A DNA stretch of 64,000 nucleotides from Eutreptiella sp. 'Long Island Sound 2002' (GCA_964036045.1 OZ038392.1:19110612-19174611); one strand, 5' to 3'; shown: positions 8,729 to 19,559, counted from the first letter of the stretch. Numbers and translations are program-made. The notes: generated by a model from the sequence alone, not told the origin.

Positions 8729-11090
8729 TAAAGAAGGTCCCTACCAGGACCGGCCCCCGCTGTGCCCCTTCCGCCTGTAACCCCTGCTGATTTACTCCGG
8801 ATCAACGATTGCATTTCTGAAAATCCTCAAAGTCCAGGGTCCACAATCCAAAAATATAGAAATAAAATCCTCCTTCAACCCTGAATGGCAACCAGATCCC
8901 ACAAATACAGCAATAACCCAATTCACAATCCAAATCAGGCTGCGGGCTTTCGTTCAGCACACCGGTATTCCCACGGTGGCGGGCATGTACAAGAATTGCA
9001 CCAAGGAAGAAAGCCCTGAAATTGGCATATGAACACAAATAAAGCAAAGTTGGGGGAAGAGGTAAACATACACATTCACAGCCATAAACCCCTCATTCCC
9101 TGGACTCAAGACCTTCCCTTGACTCACCAACATATTGCCCTGAACCAGGTCAAATGAGATCGCTGAATGCCATGTGTCACAAGTCACTACATAAACCCCA
9201 AAAATGTGTTCACTCCCAAGCCTCTAATTCCTAGCCCAATAGGAGGGGGCGTGTCATGGCCTAGAGTGGCACTCAGGACCGTGCCCTACCCTGACATAAC
9301 CTTGGTTGGACTTGGAGTCGAATGGGCTTAGAGAAATGATCTATCAGTTTGAACTCATAACATGTCAAAAAACTGCCAATTCACACCATATTGGCCATAT
9401 ATCAAAAATATGCTCAAAATTGAAGTTACTACTTATCCGAAGGCTCAAAGCATGCATGGAATCGAAGTCTAGTATTCATGGAGGATAGAGACCAAAGGCC
9501 AATGCCCATGTACATCCCCACTTTACCCTCGAAACCCCTTCGGTTATGGGTGCCACGCACTGCCCAAGTCAGCCCACGATTTTGAGACCAATTCTTGTAA
9601 TCTCTCGTGCGCCAAGCCGAATGAAGTACGCGATCCGGCATATGGTGGTGTTCAACTCCAAAGCATATGCCAACATATGAACAACATACCATGGTTCGAA
9701 TCCCCATAGGCTTCTTGCTGTTTGCTGACCAGGTGAGTACACAAAACGCAAAAATGAGCAAAAATTGAGGTCGAAAACATCAAAATATGACCAAATACAA
9801 AGTTGTCATGATAGTATATCTCTATGCTCACCCATGATATCCGCTCATGATTCAATACACAAATGATTGGAACCATTTGCGAACAATTCCCCCACTTGGA
9901 CCCCCAATCGGGCGCATGGAGATACCTTCGCCACTAATATCTACATGCCCCATGAAAATGGGAGTGCACCCATGGATCTCTTTGTCAAACATACCATGAG
10001 CAATACATACGCGGTAGACTTGGTCTAGCGCTTTGAATTCCACAATTGGGACATGGGCAAAGCCCTTGTCACGTATGGCTCCTCATCTCTTCGGCCACAC
10101 GAAGATATATAACATGGGCGTGAGCATATCAAACATATACCATGCATACAACACATACCCTCAAAATATGGCTCCCACCATGATATGCCATGTCCCTCCA
10201 TTGACATAACTTCACGTTAAAAATACGTAGGAACCCAAGGAAAGTTGCTATGCAACCCCAACACTCATGCGGCACACTCGAAAGTCGCATTAAAATATTC
10301 GGTTGCACGGTCCAAGAGTTATATATCACTTTATACCCTCTTGACCTTTTCCCTTGCTACACCGGGCATGTGTGCGCACGAAAGGCGTTTGATGCTTCCT
10401 AAATTAACTTGAGACTAAGGCGCTTGCAACCCAACCTTCCTTATTCTCTTTCCTCACACTCGCGCGTAGATATGGCTTTTCAAAGTGGTCCCACGATTCG
10501 TTTTTGTTTCCCTTATATCTCCAAGTCAAATGGGTGGCAAGTATAAGGGAAACCTGATTCGGGCATAGGGAAAGGCGTACGACCACTCGAAGAAGTCCAA
10601 ATCAAGTGCGGCGATGTCGAAGTCGAAAATCCGATTTCGACATCGCGAAAAGTTCTGATTAAAATTTCGAGTGCTTATTTAGAGAATTGCGGAAGCAACA
10701 AACCCTTTGCTGATGAGATCTGACCCTTCAACGGAATATCTGCCAAAATATCTGGAAATAACAGTTAACCAATCGGTTAACGCAAAATCGCGAGCCAACT
10801 GACAGTCGCCGATACATTGACCATCAGAACGAAAGGCTGAAAAATTACGGAAACATTATGATAATAAAACCCTGTTGATTCCTGATATTCCGATATATAA
10901 ATCTCCGCTGGCGGCGCCTCGGTTCTGAATATGGCCGCTCATAGCCGGAGTGGCCAAACCTATCACACTATCACATCGGGTTAGATCAGGTGGATGGGAG
11001 AGTATGATATCAGCCAATGGCGGCTTGCCGGCACATAGATACACACCCCAAGTGACCCCAAGATGGCCACGGGGGTCCGAACCGGCTTCA
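8729..11090 (-). repeat. Gypsy-A 5' LTR
   Basis: This fills the space from the primer-binding site to the point where identity with 1-245 ends (11090, terminal CA). The right 244 bp are confirmed by the copy at 1-244. The left boundary is inferred from the primer site and lacks a clear TG, so it may be off by tens of bases. No coding content was recognised. The right part (about 10200-10950) resembles 12210-12960 of the neighbouring LTR, so both belong to one LTR superfamily. Confidence 0.7.
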
Positions 11091-13130
11091 CTTGGAGATC
11101 AGATCCGCCATTCCATACGCGATCCACCGGGAGTCCAACAGAGACTCCCATGCCCTTGGCTCTCAAAGATCTCCATGCCACTTGGCGTGGTGACAATCCC
11201 AATTGGGTCCACAAATGCAAAAATGGCAAAATTGCCCACACTCACTTAGGGCTAGCGCCTTAACGAAGGTTGCTCCGCTTCGCCCACGTGGTGTGTGAAC
11301 CATGGGGACCAATGTCCATATCACCCATGTCACATATGGTCCATTGGTCCAAGCGTCCGGCGTGCACGAAGGTTAGAACATGGTGCACGGCGGGCAGCAA
11401 AAGTGGAAAATTGCTCAAAATGGCCAAAAATGCGCACACTCATGGTTGGGGCAAATGAGGCACATGCCCGACTCGTACCGGAGTGTGCCATAGGATTGGT
11501 ATCAAGTCATATGTGTCCAACATATCTTTTGGGCGTCGCCCAACTCCTCTGGTATTGGGAATGGCAGGGTCGCCAAGTGAGCCCATGATTTGGGATAGTC
11601 CCAAATCGCCAACATGGCGGCCACGTTATGCCAAGCCTAAGAGGAGTTTTTCGCTGGGTTCAAGATATGTTGGGCACCGAAGTATGTACCCTTATAACAT
11701 ACTTGGGTCATGATGTCAATTGAACGCCACGTTGAGATACACGGTCGCCACTTGACATCATGACGGGCCAAAAATGGCAAAATTGGCACAAAGACACACA
11801 AAAGTGCATTGAAAGGTGCACAATTATATTATAATATCTTCGGCTTGGATCGTGCAATCAACCAATCCTTCTAAACACAATGACTTGACACTAATGACCT
11901 TCGATTCCACATATGTGCTCCACTTGGGGCGCTTTGAAAGGTTACGAGCGCCGCTTCCCAAGTGGGCACATGAAAATATGGAAAACACACACCTTGCTCC
12001 CAACGCATCGCTTTGGGATCGCCACACAAGCTTCCCTTCACGAAGGTTAGGCTTGCAATTGATCGTAGGGAGTATGGAGAAGGGGCTTGCACAATATGAG
12101 GTCCATTGGCGGGCTTGGCTCGGAGCGATGGACCCGCCAAATGGGCACGCAACACAACACAAGGCACATACTCCATATTGCCCAAAAAGGTAGCTCCCCC
12201 CACGATATGTCATGCCCCTCCAAGGGCATAACTTTGTGTCAATCGCTCATAGGAACTCAAGGAGAGATCCTATGCAACACCAACACTTGCGCGCTACACT
12301 CGAAAGTTATCTTAACGCACGCAATGTCATGGCCAAAGAGTTATAACGCAAACTCTACCCTCTTGACCATGATCCATTACACTAGCGCGCACGTGTGGAA
12401 ACGCAAGGCATATAAAGCTTCCTAAATTACGTCGGGAGTATTGTGAATACATCCTACGTTTCCTTATTGTCATTCCTCGCAAGCGGCACGAGATATGACC
12501 CTTACAAGTGGCCTCACGAATCAACTTTGTTTTGCCCATATCTCTGAGTCAAATGGAGGGCAAGATAAAAGGAAAGTTGATTCGCGCATAGGGAAGCACG
12601 TAGGTCCACTCGAAAGAGGTCAAATCAAGTGCGGGGATGTCGAAGTCCAAAATCCGATTTCGACATCCTGAAAAATTCGGATTAAGGTTGCGAGTGTAAG
12701 ATGTGAAAATTGCGGAAGCCTCCATGCAGTTCCTGAAGGCTTTGGAGCCTTCGTGACGGATTGCGTTAAAATTTCCATTATAAACAGTTAAACTGGCGGT
12801 TACGGTAAAGTCGCGATCCAACCGCCAGCAGTCAAAACAGTGAATATCAGAACGGAAGCGTAAACCTTGACGGAAACAATATGAAAATAAAACCCTGTTG
12901 ATTCCTGATGTTCTGATATACAAATCTCCGCTGGCGGTGCATCGGTTGCCGATGCGGGGCTTTACGGCACGGAACACGCTCCCGCCGGGCTCGCACCGGG
13001 CGTCAGCGGGCGCCTTCCGTACATGGGGTTAGTGGACCGGAGACCGGTCTTCCCTTCCGTACATGGGGTTAGTGGACCGGAGGCCGGTTGTATGCCCTAC
13101 CCTAGCCATGGAGTTCTGGGTACCGCTTCA
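11091..13130 (-). repeat. LTR fragment of the Gypsy-E family
   Basis: Similarity to 52171-53260 begins exactly at 11091 (cttggagatc against cttggggatc) and runs for more than 1 kb. The end ctgggtaccgcttca at 13116-13130 matches the Gypsy-E LTR end at 61747. Orientation follows the Gypsy-E LTR. Its left part is missing because Gypsy-A ends at 11090. The simplest reading is that Gypsy-A inserted into this older LTR and the remainder lies left of the window. No polypurine tract or pol follows at 13131, so it behaves as a solo LTR beside Gypsy-B. Confidence 0.7.
13013..13092. repeat. two tandem copies of a 40-bp unit
   Basis: The unit beginning ccttccgtacatggggtt occurs at 13013 and again at 13053, each followed by agtggaccgga. 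It sits at the LTR end just before Gypsy-B gag. Confidence 0.8.
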
Positions 13131-13139
13131 CTAAGGGCA

Positions 13140-14249
13140 ATGGTGGACGTGGAGCCTTATGGCTCCAGTGATCTAGGCGGAGAACCCTCCGACGACGAGC
13201 CGCCGTCGATGGACTCTTCTTCGCCCTCGGAGGACGATGACCCGGAGGACCCCGAGGATCCAAAGGGTAAGAAGAAGAAGAAGAAGAAGAAGAAGACCCG
13301 ACGCCCTGAAGGACGCCGAGCTCAGGAGGCGAAGGCTATTGCCACCTCCAAGATAGTGGTGAACCTGCCTGAGTTCACAGGCAAGGAGCTCAGCGTGTTC
13401 GCTGAAAACTTTGGCCGGTTCCTACGACTGACCGGCCAAACCCACGCGAGTGGGCGAGTGAAGTGCGATCTGCTCCTGCAGTGCTGCAAGACCAAGTACC
13501 TGGAGAAGCAGGTCAGGCAGATCGTGACTAACTCCGCCACCTTTGCCGATGTGTTGGTTGCCCTGGAGAGGCAATACCCAACCTACGAAACCGACCTCTC
13601 CATCAGGGTCGAGATCCAGAACCTACCCGTGCTGCCCAACAACCCCAAGCCTGGCAGGGTATCTGAGCTGTTGGCTGATCTGGATCACTGGGCTGGACGA
13701 CTGACGCCCGGCTCCTACAGCAGCGACGACCTGCTGTTCTGGTTGGTGGCCAAGCTCCCTCGAGAGCTATGGGACGAGTGCCGTTTGACGGCTGAGCGCA
13801 AGGCTAGATCCCTCCACTACGAGGATCTATGCGTGCTGCTCCTGGAGATGGCGCTGGAGAAGGAGAGCGACCAGCACCTGAACAACTACCGTCCTGGTGG
13901 TGGAGGTTCTGGAGGCAAAGGGTACCAAGGGTCCCGACCTGGGCAGGGGACTACCCCCAAACACGCCCATGCCCGTACTATGGAGAACGTGAAGGAACTA
14001 TTCTGGTGTGACGCCAGAGACGAGCAGGGCCACCTGCAGCACGCCTCTGACTGCGAGCAGCGAGACTGCTTTGTAGTCCAGGGGAAGCAGCAGGAAAAGA
14101 ACACCGGCGCCAAAGCGAAGCTGCCGGATCATTACCGCTGCACCATCACGTGTGCATTCTGCGGTAAGCGGAAGCACTACGAGGATGAGTGCTACCATAA
14201 GCAACGCCTATCCGCGAAGCTTAAGGGGGAAGATCCTGGCAAAGGCTGA
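13140..14249 (+). CDS. gag: Gypsy-B Gag
   Basis: The frame is open from 13023, but the LTR ends at 13130, so the ATG at 13140 (MVDVEPYGSS) is preferred, giving about 369 residues. The N-terminus is acidic, followed by a Lys run (KGKKKKKKKKK), then a Gag-like helical region (LPEFTGKELSVFAENFGRFL). A canonical zinc knuckle near the C-terminus reads CAFCGKRKHYEDEC (CX2CX4HX4C), which would bind RNA during packaging. It ends at TGA 14247-14249, and the same frame continues openly beyond it. The element's own 5' LTR and leader are missing, because a foreign LTR abuts 9 bases upstream. Confidence 0.8.
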   Translation: MVDVEPYGSSDLGGEPSDDEPPSMDSSSPSEDDDPEDPEDPKGKKKKKKKKKTRRPEGRRAQEAKAIATSKIVVNLPEFTGKELSVFAENFGRFLRLTGQTHASGRVKCDLLLQCCKTKYLEKQVRQIVTNSATFADVLVALERQYPTYETDLSIRVEIQNLPVLPNNPKPGRVSELLADLDHWAGRLTPGSYSSDDLLFWLVAKLPRELWDECRLTAERKARSLHYEDLCVLLLEMALEKESDQHLNNYRPGGGGSGGKGYQGSRPGQGTTPKHAHARTMENVKELFWCDARDEQGHLQHASDCEQRDCFVVQGKQQEKNTGAKAKLPDHYRCTITCAFCGKRKHYEDECYHKQRLSAKLKGEDPGKG

Positions 14250-14615
14250 GGCAAAGGTGGAGGCAAGGCCAAAGGCAACGACTCCGGCAAGGGCAAGTCT
14301 AAAGGACCGGGCCAAGGTGGACAAGACAAGGGTCAAGGTGGACGAGGAGGAGGCGCTAACCGCCAGCCCGACAACAAGAACAAGGACAAGAACGGAGGCA
14401 ACCCCAACCCTAATCCAGGGGAGAACTCCGAGCCCTCTGGAGGGCAGACTGGTCCTACCACAGGCTCACAGACGCAGGCCCAGCAAGAACAAGGAGCCAA
14501 GCGCGAGCATGAAGGTGGTGATGAAGGCAACGCTAACAAGAGGCGCCGTTTCATGAGGATAGCCCGCAAATTGCGGAACAAGGGGTTCGAGGTGACCTGT
14601 CCCGCGGAGTTCTGA
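14250..14615 (+). CDS. Gypsy-B Gag-PR linker, in frame after the TGA
   Basis: About 121 codons lie between TGA 14247-14249 and TGA 14613-14615 in the gag frame. The peptide is rich in Gly, Lys, Gln and Asn (GKGKSKGPGQGGQDKGQGG) and ends with a basic RRRF-like patch. It resembles the nucleocapsid tail seen before the Gypsy-A UAG. It has no good start of its own, so it would be made only by read-through, or it is a decayed remnant. Confidence 0.5.
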   Translation, partial: GKGGGKAKGNDSGKGKSKGPGQGGQDKGQGGRGGGANRQPDNKNKDKNGGNPNPNPGENSEPSGGQTGPTTGSQTQAQQEQGAKREHEGGDEGNANKRRRFMRIARKLRNKGFEVTCPAEF

Positions 14616-14972
14616 CGGGGACGCTCTGGTGGCACCCAAGACCTGGTGTTTTGGGTACGTATCCGACTAGGGGGACGTGAATACCTGGGGGTACTGGATA
14701 CTGGCGCCACAATATCTATAGTGGCCAAGAAAATTTTACCTTTTGGGAGCCTGAAGAACACCATGACCACCGCCGCTATACGCATGGGGGATGGACATGT
14801 GGTGCACAGCTGCGGGGACTGTGAAGTGGAGGTACCTATGGGCTCCAGGACTATCGCCCATCGGTTCTATGTGATGGACACTGATGCCTTCGACTTTGTA
14901 CTGGGGACTGACTTCTTCGTGCAGCACTCCCAGATACAATCCCTGACGCTGCAAGCGCCCTACCTCCTCTAG
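14616..14972 (+). CDS. Gypsy-B aspartic protease
   Basis: Retropepsin-type protease that would cut the polyprotein. It continues the gag frame after the second TGA. The sequence shows FWVRIRLGGREYLGVLDTGATISIV with the catalytic DTGAT, a flap-like middle, and a closing hydrophobic-Gly motif (FDFVLGTDFFVQH). It ends at TAG 14970-14972, again followed by an open continuation in the same frame. It is about 118 codons, normal for the domain. Confidence 0.8.
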   Translation, partial: RGRSGGTQDLVFWVRIRLGGREYLGVLDTGATISIVAKKILPFGSLKNTMTTAAIRMGDGHVVHSCGDCEVEVPMGSRTIAHRFYVMDTDAFDFVLGTDFFVQHSQIQSLTLQAPYLL

Positions 14973-15599
14973 GTGGACCACGGCAGTGGCAGAGAGTCTG
15001 TGCCACTAGAGCAGTCGGAACATACCTCGAGTTACCTGAGGCTATCGAAGGAGGAGCCCTCTAACACGATGGCGGCCTCCAAAACTGAGGACTATCAACT
15101 ATTGGGGGAAGTCCTAGACCAAGGTCTGAAGGAGTTGGGTTACTCTCGAGAAGACCTGAGTGTGGAGTTGTTCGCCAGCGACAAGCAACATGTACTGGAC
15201 CTTTACTGCAGCAAGGGGAAGAACTGCAGCTACAAATTTTACTGGCCCTCTTTCGGGATGGCCTACGGGAACCCCAGGTTCAGTGAACTGGGGAAGGTGC
15301 TGACCAGGGTGGCCTTGGAACGTTCCCGTATGGTCCTGTGTTCCCCCGATTGGGGAGCCCATGGGGGCAACGAGTACTGGCGAAACCTCCTGGACAGGCT
15401 GACTATCAGCTCTGTTCGTTTGCCTGATGAGGCCATCTACGTGCCTCTGGGACGCAAGACGCCTATTGGGAACCCGGATGGGGGAGTATGCTCAGCGTGG
15501 TGGACGGAAGTCTTACCACCATCCCCTGGGAGGACCTGGACCCGACTCTGGTCCAGGCTATACAACGAGAAAGCGACGGAGTCGCCTTGGGTGACTTGA
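14973..15599 (+). CDS. Gypsy-B methyltransferase-like module
   Basis: This segment continues the protease frame directly after TAG 14970-14972, with no ATG at its start. Residues 65-159 of the segment (15165-15452) read VELFASDKQHVLDLYCS, then a W/F-rich stretch, GNPRFSELGKVLTRV, RMVLCSPDWG, and YWRNLLDRL. This is the order of the Dam-like domain found in DIRS elements (x-FAS, NPP-x-F, VL/VAP-x-W, W-x-x-LL). The catalytic NPPY/F appears as NPRF, so activity is doubtful. A role as a structural or template-binding piece of Pol is inferred. It overlaps the RT frame, which lies at -1 relative to it; the switch probably falls at the G5 run 15480-15484. Confidence 0.6.
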   Translation: MDHGSGRESVPLEQSEHTSSYLRLSKEEPSNTMAASKTEDYQLLGEVLDQGLKELGYSREDLSVELFASDKQHVLDLYCSKGKNCSYKFYWPSFGMAYGNPRFSELGKVLTRVALERSRMVLCSPDWGAHGGNEYWRNLLDRLTISSVRLPDEAIYVPLGRKTPIGNPDGGVCSAWWTEVLPPSPGRTWTRLWSRLYNEKATESPWVT

Positions 15600-18500
15600 A
15601 GGATCGCCTACGACCTCAAGATGCTGCTGAAACTACACCCGGAGGAGAAGAGTACGTCGTGACTGACACCTACGCCCCCAACTCTCCCTGCTGTGTACCT
15701 GTTCCTGATGGAGTCTCTGAGTGTGGACTATCTGAGCTACCTAGCTCTATCCACTCAGAAGACGAAACTGAGCACGACGCCTTCTTCGTGCAGACCTGTG
15801 TGGAGGAAGTGGAGAACGCCGAGTACGTCGCCCCACTAAAACCCCTACTCTCCATGAGGGTGGAAGACCCCGTGGACGAGGAGCTGGACCCTCGATCCAG
15901 GCTCAGGGAGTATGTGGATTCCAAGAGGAAGTTGGTGGCGAAAAAGCTATGCTACGCGAAGCCTACCCGCAGCTCATGGCCACTGAAGCAAGGACGTATG
16001 GGAGACCTATCCACATTGAAGGAGGACCTCGAACAGAAGATCACCACCTGGCAAAGGGAGGTAGATCTTAAGCTCATGCAGAGCGTGTGGGGCGCCCATG
16101 TGAGGACCCCAGAGGAGGACGACCTCTCGGAGGAATGTGTATGTGAACCCCCTCGAGCTTGCCTATGTTGCCATCGTCCACCGGAGATGGTTGAACAAGA
16201 CCTTCTGTATGCCTACCAAGGGCTGAAGGATACTACCACGGGCGAAGAGTCGGTGGAGGACCACCTCCCGACGTCTATTCAGGGGGCAAGCAACTTACAC
16301 TCCGACGAGGACTTGGAGGACAAGATCAAGGTATTGGACCCGCTGGTACAGAAGCTTTTCAGGACCTATCTGGAGGTGTTCGGAGAACTACCCCCTCCAG
16401 CCTCGTGTGACAAGCTGGTACAGATGGACCTCAAGCTGAAACCCGAGTTCGTGGGTCACAAGATCCGGAGGAGACCCTATCCAGCTCCTAAAGAGCAGAC
16501 CGACGAGATCGAGCGACAGATACAAGAATGCATCGACGCTGGCCTAGTCCTGGAGTACAAGGATGGGGACTACCCCCTACACTGCAGCCCCTGTTTCCTG
16601 GTGGCTAAACCTGGGTCTACAGCCAAACGGCTGGTAGTGGACTATGGAGAGCTGAACAAGAAGACGTTGAACCACTCAGGGTCCATTCCCAATATGGAGT
16701 CTACCCTGGAGAAGATAGCCTCCTGCCGCTACAAGACCAAGATGGACAAGCGAAGCGGATTCTGGCAAGTGGACCTGACGCCCAACGCACAGGAACTACT
16801 GGCCTTCATCACCCCTCAGGGGAGGGTGTTCAAGTGGAAGGTCATGCCGTTTGGCGTGGCTAACGCACCCGCTCTATTCCAAGAGCTGATGAACAACATC
16901 TTGTCCATCCTACGAAGGAGACCTAAGGTGCAGGAGCTCATATCCCGTGGTGCCCAGATGGAGGATCATATCGACGATGTATGCCTCGGGACCAATACCC
17001 AGGAGGATCACCTAATCCTCTTGGGTGAGTTCTTTGCGGTCTGCCAGGAGAACCACACTGGACTCAAGCTGGAGAAGTGTGAGTTCATGCAGGAGACCAT
17101 GCAGTACCTGGGGTTTGACGTTGGCTATGGGTGGTGGACCCCAGCGGCCTCTAAGGCCAAACCCCTGATGGATGCCAAGGTACGACACGAAGACCCCAAG
17201 AAAGGGCTTCATGATGTACGCAGTTTCATTGGGGCGTGCAACTTCTATCGCCGCCACATCAAGAACTTCACCTATACCAGCGCCGTTCTGACGGACTTGA
17301 TCAAGAAGAGTACTACTTGGCGTTGGGGCCCACAAGAGCAACAAGCGTTTGACAAGCTCAAAGACAAGGTAGCCAACGCTAAGTGCTTGGGTGTGCCTAG
17401 AGCACAAGGGGAGATTATCCTGGTGACCGACGCCAGCAATGTGGGCGGTGGTGGAACGTTGTTCCAATGGCAAGCACTAGAGAAGGAGGAGTTCGACTCG
17501 GCCATTTCCCAATGGGGGACGGAAGGTCTCAGCCGAGATGGAACCCTCAAGCACAGCTACCCTGACGACAAGTGGGTCCTAGTACCTCTGGGCCACTGGA
17601 ACTGGAAGTGGAACCAGGCCAGGGGGAACTACTCCACCTATGAGCAGGAATTGCTCGCGGGTATGCTGGTGCTATCCTCACAAGCACGACTGTTGGGGAG
17701 TAACCCTGTGGTCTGGCCGTGCGACCAACAACCGGTCCGCAGTTTCCAGAAGGGTCCCCCACCTGAGAAGGCCAAGCTACGGCGCTGGTGGACCTACCTC
17801 AGTCAACTACGGCTGACGGTACACCATATTCAGGGAGTGAAGAACGAGTGTGCCGACTACATCAGCCGCAACAACTTCGACGCCCTGATTGGTGCCCGGT
17901 CTGAAGCGCTGGCTAAGGAGGCGTTCAGCCGTATGGACGTACACCTGGACCTGAACATGACCATGATACGCCCCCTGGATGGACTCCAACAATCGGAGTA
18001 CCTGAAGGAGTTTGGGGATATCTACAAGCGCCTGGAGAAACGCCTTGAACCCCTCCTGGTCAACCAGGACCAGTGGAAGAGGGACAAGAGCTACCTCTGG
18101 CACGAGGACCGCATTGTGGTGCCTAGTGACCGAGTCCCAGCGCTGCTGAAGTGGACCCATGAGTCCAGCGGTCATGTGGGTGCTGACCGTACCCTGAGGC
18201 TGTTCAAGCAGTGGTTCCACACTACGTGGACTGACGACCAGCTGCGGAAGACACTCCAGCCTATCGTGGACAAGTGCCCGTGCAGGTCCTGTAAACCAGG
18301 GGATATCAGGGACAGAGGTCTCTACTCGACCCTGCCCATCCCACACTGTGCCAACAGTGTTCTATACGTGGACTACACGGAGATGCCGAAGTTCGGGAGC
18401 TATGACTTCGCCCTCGTGGTAACCTGTGGGTTGACCAGGTTTACCAGGGTGTTCCCATGTACCAAGCACATTACCGGGGAGGAGACTATCAAGATACTCC

Positions 18501-19543
18501 TGGAGGAGTGGTTTTGTGTCTATGGGGCGCCTAAGGAGATCAACTCCGATGAGGACGTACGAGTACGCTCAGATACTGGCTGGTACAAGAGGGTCCTGAG
18601 ATCCCTCAATGTCCAGGTGTCTACGGGGATTCCCTACTCTCACACGAGCAACCCCCTATGTGAGCGACAGATTCGTGTCCTGAAGGAGAACGTCAGGATA
18701 TGGTGCAAAACTGAACGCACCAGAGACTGGGTGAGACTACTCCCCGTCATATCCTTGATGATGAACTCCCAAGAGAGTTCGGCGACTGGGTACTCGCCTC
18801 ATGAGCTATTCCTGGGGCGCCCGGCATGGTTCCTACATGCCCCCTATCCAGAGGACACCCATTCTTCTGTGGGTGAATGGGTCCAAGAGCAACAAGCGAA
18901 GGTGGACAAGGCCAAGGCTATGCTCCAGAGAGTGAGGGAGCGTCAGTGGAACAAGAAGAACAAGCACCGTGTACCGGCCACCTACCAAGAGGGGGACTGG
19001 GTGCTGGTGCACCACACTCGACTACCCGCCTGGCCACGCTCTACCAGCGATGACCCATACTTCGGGCCGTACAAGATCCTATCTGTGGATGGACACCGTA
19101 TCACCGTGCGGTGTTCTCCCCGTCTAGGGGGGACCCTGGTGTGCGCTGCTCAACACCTGAAGCGCTACCATGATCCTGAAGACCTCTGTGGGGAGGAGTG
19201 GGAGCTGAACGACGAGGAAATCGCCGCTCTGGACCTACAAGGGGCTGCCAGCCCTATGGAAGTTGAAGGTGAACTCCCCGACATGAACGCCGAGGAGATG
19301 GCTAAGGAGGGCTTCTACCTGGTGAAGTCTGTCCTACGCCACCGCTATCGCCAGGGTTGGCGCTTCCTCACCCTCTGGGAAGGGTTTGGAGTCGAAGAGG
19401 CCACCTGGGAGCCCTTCTCTGCATTTGTTCTACCTGAGGGACACCTAAACTCCGTTCTGGTTGACTACTTGTCCCAGAACAACCTCGGTGAGTTGCTGAG
19501 GCTCGCTGAGACGCTTGCCTCCAAGACTAAAGCTAGGGACTGA
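15488..19543 (+). CDS. pol: Gypsy-B Pol: RT, RNase H, IN, chromodomain
   Basis: 1351 codons without an internal stop. The first about 300 residues are an acidic linker. RT follows with KRLVVDYGELNKKT, MPFGVANAPALFQ and the catalytic box HIDD at residues 494-497 (16967-16978), where most elements have Y/F-x-DD. RNase H has VTDAS and an HHIQGVKNECADYIS region. The integrase zinc region ends CPCRSC. The catalytic triad is D962, D1021 (within SDEDVR rather than the common SDRG) and E1059. A C-terminal chromodomain includes FLTLWEGFG and ATWEPFSAF and would steer integration to chromatin. The first ATG at 15488 may not be the real start, since the preceding domain lies in the +1-related frame and joins by a -1 shift. 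Confidence 0.9.
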   Translation: MLSVVDGSLTTIPWEDLDPTLVQAIQRESDGVALGDLKDRLRPQDAAETTPGGEEYVVTDTYAPNSPCCVPVPDGVSECGLSELPSSIHSEDETEHDAFFVQTCVEEVENAEYVAPLKPLLSMRVEDPVDEELDPRSRLREYVDSKRKLVAKKLCYAKPTRSSWPLKQGRMGDLSTLKEDLEQKITTWQREVDLKLMQSVWGAHVRTPEEDDLSEECVCEPPRACLCCHRPPEMVEQDLLYAYQGLKDTTTGEESVEDHLPTSIQGASNLHSDEDLEDKIKVLDPLVQKLFRTYLEVFGELPPPASCDKLVQMDLKLKPEFVGHKIRRRPYPAPKEQTDEIERQIQECIDAGLVLEYKDGDYPLHCSPCFLVAKPGSTAKRLVVDYGELNKKTLNHSGSIPNMESTLEKIASCRYKTKMDKRSGFWQVDLTPNAQELLAFITPQGRVFKWKVMPFGVANAPALFQELMNNILSILRRRPKVQELISRGAQMEDHIDDVCLGTNTQEDHLILLGEFFAVCQENHTGLKLEKCEFMQETMQYLGFDVGYGWWTPAASKAKPLMDAKVRHEDPKKGLHDVRSFIGACNFYRRHIKNFTYTSAVLTDLIKKSTTWRWGPQEQQAFDKLKDKVANAKCLGVPRAQGEIILVTDASNVGGGGTLFQWQALEKEEFDSAISQWGTEGLSRDGTLKHSYPDDKWVLVPLGHWNWKWNQARGNYSTYEQELLAGMLVLSSQARLLGSNPVVWPCDQQPVRSFQKGPPPEKAKLRRWWTYLSQLRLTVHHIQGVKNECADYISRNNFDALIGARSEALAKEAFSRMDVHLDLNMTMIRPLDGLQQSEYLKEFGDIYKRLEKRLEPLLVNQDQWKRDKSYLWHEDRIVVPSDRVPALLKWTHESSGHVGADRTLRLFKQWFHTTWTDDQLRKTLQPIVDKCPCRSCKPGDIRDRGLYSTLPIPHCANSVLYVDYTEMPKFGSYDFALVVTCGLTRFTRVFPCTKHITGEETIKILLEEWFCVYGAPKEINSDEDVRVRSDTGWYKRVLRSLNVQVSTGIPYSHTSNPLCERQIRVLKENVRIWCKTERTRDWVRLLPVISLMMNSQESSATGYSPHELFLGRPAWFLHAPYPEDTHSSVGEWVQEQQAKVDKAKAMLQRVRERQWNKKNKHRVPATYQEGDWVLVHHTRLPAWPRSTSDDPYFGPYKILSVDGHRITVRCSPRLGGTLVCAAQHLKRYHDPEDLCGEEWELNDEEIAALDLQGAASPMEVEGELPDMNAEEMAKEGFYLVKSVLRHRYRQGWRFLTLWEGFGVEEATWEPFSAFVLPEGHLNSVLVDYLSQNNLGELLRLAETLASKTKARD

Positions 19544-19559
19544 ACCTTACCCTTACCTG

